DNA of 64,000 nt, from assembly GCF_000478275.1 (NCBI RefSeq), contig NZ_ASJB01000083.1, positions 434,001 to 498,000 on the forward strand. Direction: 5' to 3'. How positions within the stretch are numbered: position 1 is the stretch's first letter; the number at the start of each line of letters is the position of its first letter. Shown piece by piece: positions 62,838-64,000 of the stretch. The notes below the pieces were generated by a model. That model had not been told where the DNA came from, ran no database searches, and saw only the letters and a program-made list of their open reading frames with translations. Source of the DNA: Amycolatopsis orientalis DSM 40040 = KCTC 9412. Lineage in GTDB: Bacteria; Actinomycetota; Actinomycetes; Mycobacteriales; Pseudonocardiaceae. The translations under genes were made by a program, and so were the position numbers.

Positions 62838-62856
62838 GGTACCGGCCATCGGTACC
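62838..62856. promoter_or_regulatory. Palindrome just upstream of the IclR gene, candidate operator
   Basis: GGTACCG-gccat-CGGTACC, perfect 7-bp arms, ending 20 bp before the IclR start. Fits autoregulation by a dimeric IclR protein; inferred from position and symmetry. Confidence 0.6.
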
Positions 62857-62876
62857 CCGGTCCAACGGAGGGCGAA

Positions 62877-63659
62877 GTGGGTACACCACGCGGCCTGGAT
62901 TCCAGTGGCACACTCGAGCGCGGACTCGCGGTTCTCGAGCACGTCGGCCAGAACCAGGAGATTTCCACCAACGCGATCGCCAGGCAACTGGGTCTCTCCC
63001 GGAGCGCCGCCTACCGCATCGTCGGCACCCTCAAGAACCTCGAATACCTCGAAGCCGATCGCGCCACCGGCCGGGTGCGGCTCGGCACCCGGCTGGTCGA
63101 ACTCGGCGCCCGCGCGATGGCGGCGACCGATCTCCATCGCTGCGCGCCGCGCTATCTCGCGTCGCTCGCCGAGCGGAGCGGGGAGACGACCTATCTCGCC
63201 GTCCCGGACAACGACACGATGGTCTACGTCGCCACCGAACGCAGCGCCAAGGCCGTCACCCTGGCCTGCCGTCTCGGCACCCGCCGTCCGCAGCACGCGA
63301 CTTCGCTGGGCAAGGCGTGGCTGGCGGCGCTGCCCGAACAGGACCGTCTCGAACGCATCCGCCGGATGAAGCTCGACAGTCTCACGCTCAAGACGATCAT
63401 CGATCCGGCCCGGCTGCTCGACGACCTGGCCAGGACGAGCCGTCGCGGCTGGGCCGTCGACGAGGTCGAGAACGAGCCGGACGTGGGCTGCGTGGCCGCC
63501 GCCGTCCGCGACCACACCGGACGGCCGATCGCGGCGATCAGCATCGCGGGCCCGGCGGGCCGGGTGCTCCGCCGGACCGACGAACTCGGCGCGACCGTGG
63601 CCGGTACGGCCGCCGCGCTTTCGCTCCGCCTGGGATACGTGCGGGCACAGAGGGGCTGA
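62877..63659 (+). CDS. IclR-family transcriptional regulator
   Basis: 260 residues, GTG at 62877 with GGAGGG 4 bp upstream. N-terminal winged helix (SGTLERGLAVLEHVGQNQEI, ISTNAIARQLGLSRSAAYRIVGTL) and a C-terminal effector domain (THxLGKAWLA-like HATSLGKAWLAAL, GWAVDEVENEPDVGCVAAAV, ISIAGPAGR). Regulates small carboxylate or sugar-acid catabolism in most cases. It is followed after 1 bp by the lactate permease, its probable target. Confidence 0.93.
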   Translation: MGTPRGLDSSGTLERGLAVLEHVGQNQEISTNAIARQLGLSRSAAYRIVGTLKNLEYLEADRATGRVRLGTRLVELGARAMAATDLHRCAPRYLASLAERSGETTYLAVPDNDTMVYVATERSAKAVTLACRLGTRRPQHATSLGKAWLAALPEQDRLERIRRMKLDSLTLKTIIDPARLLDDLARTSRRGWAVDEVENEPDVGCVAAAVRDHTGRPIAAISIAGPAGRVLRRTDELGATVAGTAAALSLRLGYVRAQRG

Positions 63660-63660
63660 C

Positions 63661-64000
63661 GTGGGCTGGATCCAGGACTACCAGCCGGCGGGCGGGCTGT
63701 GGCTGTCCGCGGCACTGGCGGCGCTGCCGATCGTCGTGCTGCTGGTGACCCTGGGCGTCCTGCGCCGGTCCGCGCGGCTCTCGGCGGCCCTGTCGCTGAT
63801 CACCGCGCTGCTGGTCGCGGTACTGCTGTACCGGATGCCCGCCGGGCTCGCCTTCGACGCCGCGGCGATGGGGCTGGTGTTCGGGGTCTGGTCGGTGGCC
63901 TGGATCGCGTTCCACGCCGTGTACTTCCACAACGTCACCGTCGCGACCGGACGGTTCGACGACATCAAGGCGGTCCTCGCGGGATTCAGTGAGGACCGCC
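63661..64000 (+). CDS. L-lactate permease family transporter, N-terminal part; runs off right edge
   Basis: 113 residues visible from a GTG at 63661 (V-GWIQDYQPAGGLWLSAAL). Hydrophobic helices ALAALPIVVLLVTLGVL, LSLITALLVAVLLYRMPAGL and GLVFGVWSVAWIAFHAVYF match the start of LctP/LldP permeases, which import L-lactate or glycolate with protons. It directly follows the IclR gene in an apparent operon. The remainder lies beyond the window. Confidence 0.87.
   Translation, partial: MGWIQDYQPAGGLWLSAALAALPIVVLLVTLGVLRRSARLSAALSLITALLVAVLLYRMPAGLAFDAAAMGLVFGVWSVAWIAFHAVYFHNVTVATGRFDDIKAVLAGFSEDR

Overview
The window is very GC-rich actinomycete DNA, with GTG/TTG starts and tight operons closed by 4-nt ATGA/GTGA overlaps. 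The gene set (ectoine operon, DasR/dre N-acetylglucosamine genes, AfsR/SARP regulator, LytR_C and DUF3263 proteins, GH15 glucoamylase) fits a soil Pseudonocardiaceae member, most likely Amycolatopsis or a close relative. That assignment is inference. No rRNA, tRNA, CRISPR, prophage or intact insertion sequence was found.

Layout. 1-3.85 kb: start of a groES-less groEL (groEL2) behind two CIRCE operators, a membrane Ser/Thr kinase, a cold-shock protein and two tandem AIM24 proteins. 3.9-13.7 kb: moeA, an MFS exporter with its ArsR regulator and a likely operator, psd-pssA, a CDC48-like AAA ATPase, a VirR-like LytR_C protein with a DUF3263 partner, and peptide deformylase. 13.8-24.2 kb: a secreted glucoamylase, then thiamine biosynthesis (thiC-thiD, a second thiD, thiO-thiS-thiG, thiE) with two TPP riboswitches, a voltage-gated channel and a MarR regulator. 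From memory, groEL2-moeA2-psd-pssA-ATPase, VirR-DUF3263-def and the thi genes lie together in Mycobacterium tuberculosis (about Rv0414c-Rv0440), so this is a conserved chromosomal core with lineage-specific insertions.

24.3-39.5 kb: a threonine/serine dehydratase, a DHA2 exporter, a DasR-type regulator facing a SIS-domain deaminase and GlcNAc kinase across a dre site, DUF3159, an SGNH esterase, an ArfA-like OmpA/BON protein with a small partner, an uncharacterised two-gene module (34211-35568), and an AfsR-type regulator. 39.6-43.0 kb: a structured RNA candidate with a strong terminator, downstream of ectABCD.

43-64 kb: a 990-residue patatin-type lipase with a membrane C-terminus, a DUF445/Abi-alpha pair, mycothiol-type and LapA-type proteins, a dipeptidase, an MhqD/MhqO-like quinone-detoxification pair with a MarR regulator, the aerobic benzoyl-CoA (box) genes boxC-boxB-ligase, a hydratase/decarboxylase pair for meta-cleavage products, and an IclR regulator starting a lactate-permease operon that runs off the right edge.

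The most unusual signal is a set of at least four families of long, near-perfect palindromes (about 30-75 bp) scattered between genes. They sit at gene 3' ends, mostly without a T-tract, recur almost identically at distant loci, and in at least five cases supply the stop codon, and sometimes the last residues, of the gene they follow. In one place a copy of one family is nested in the stem of another.
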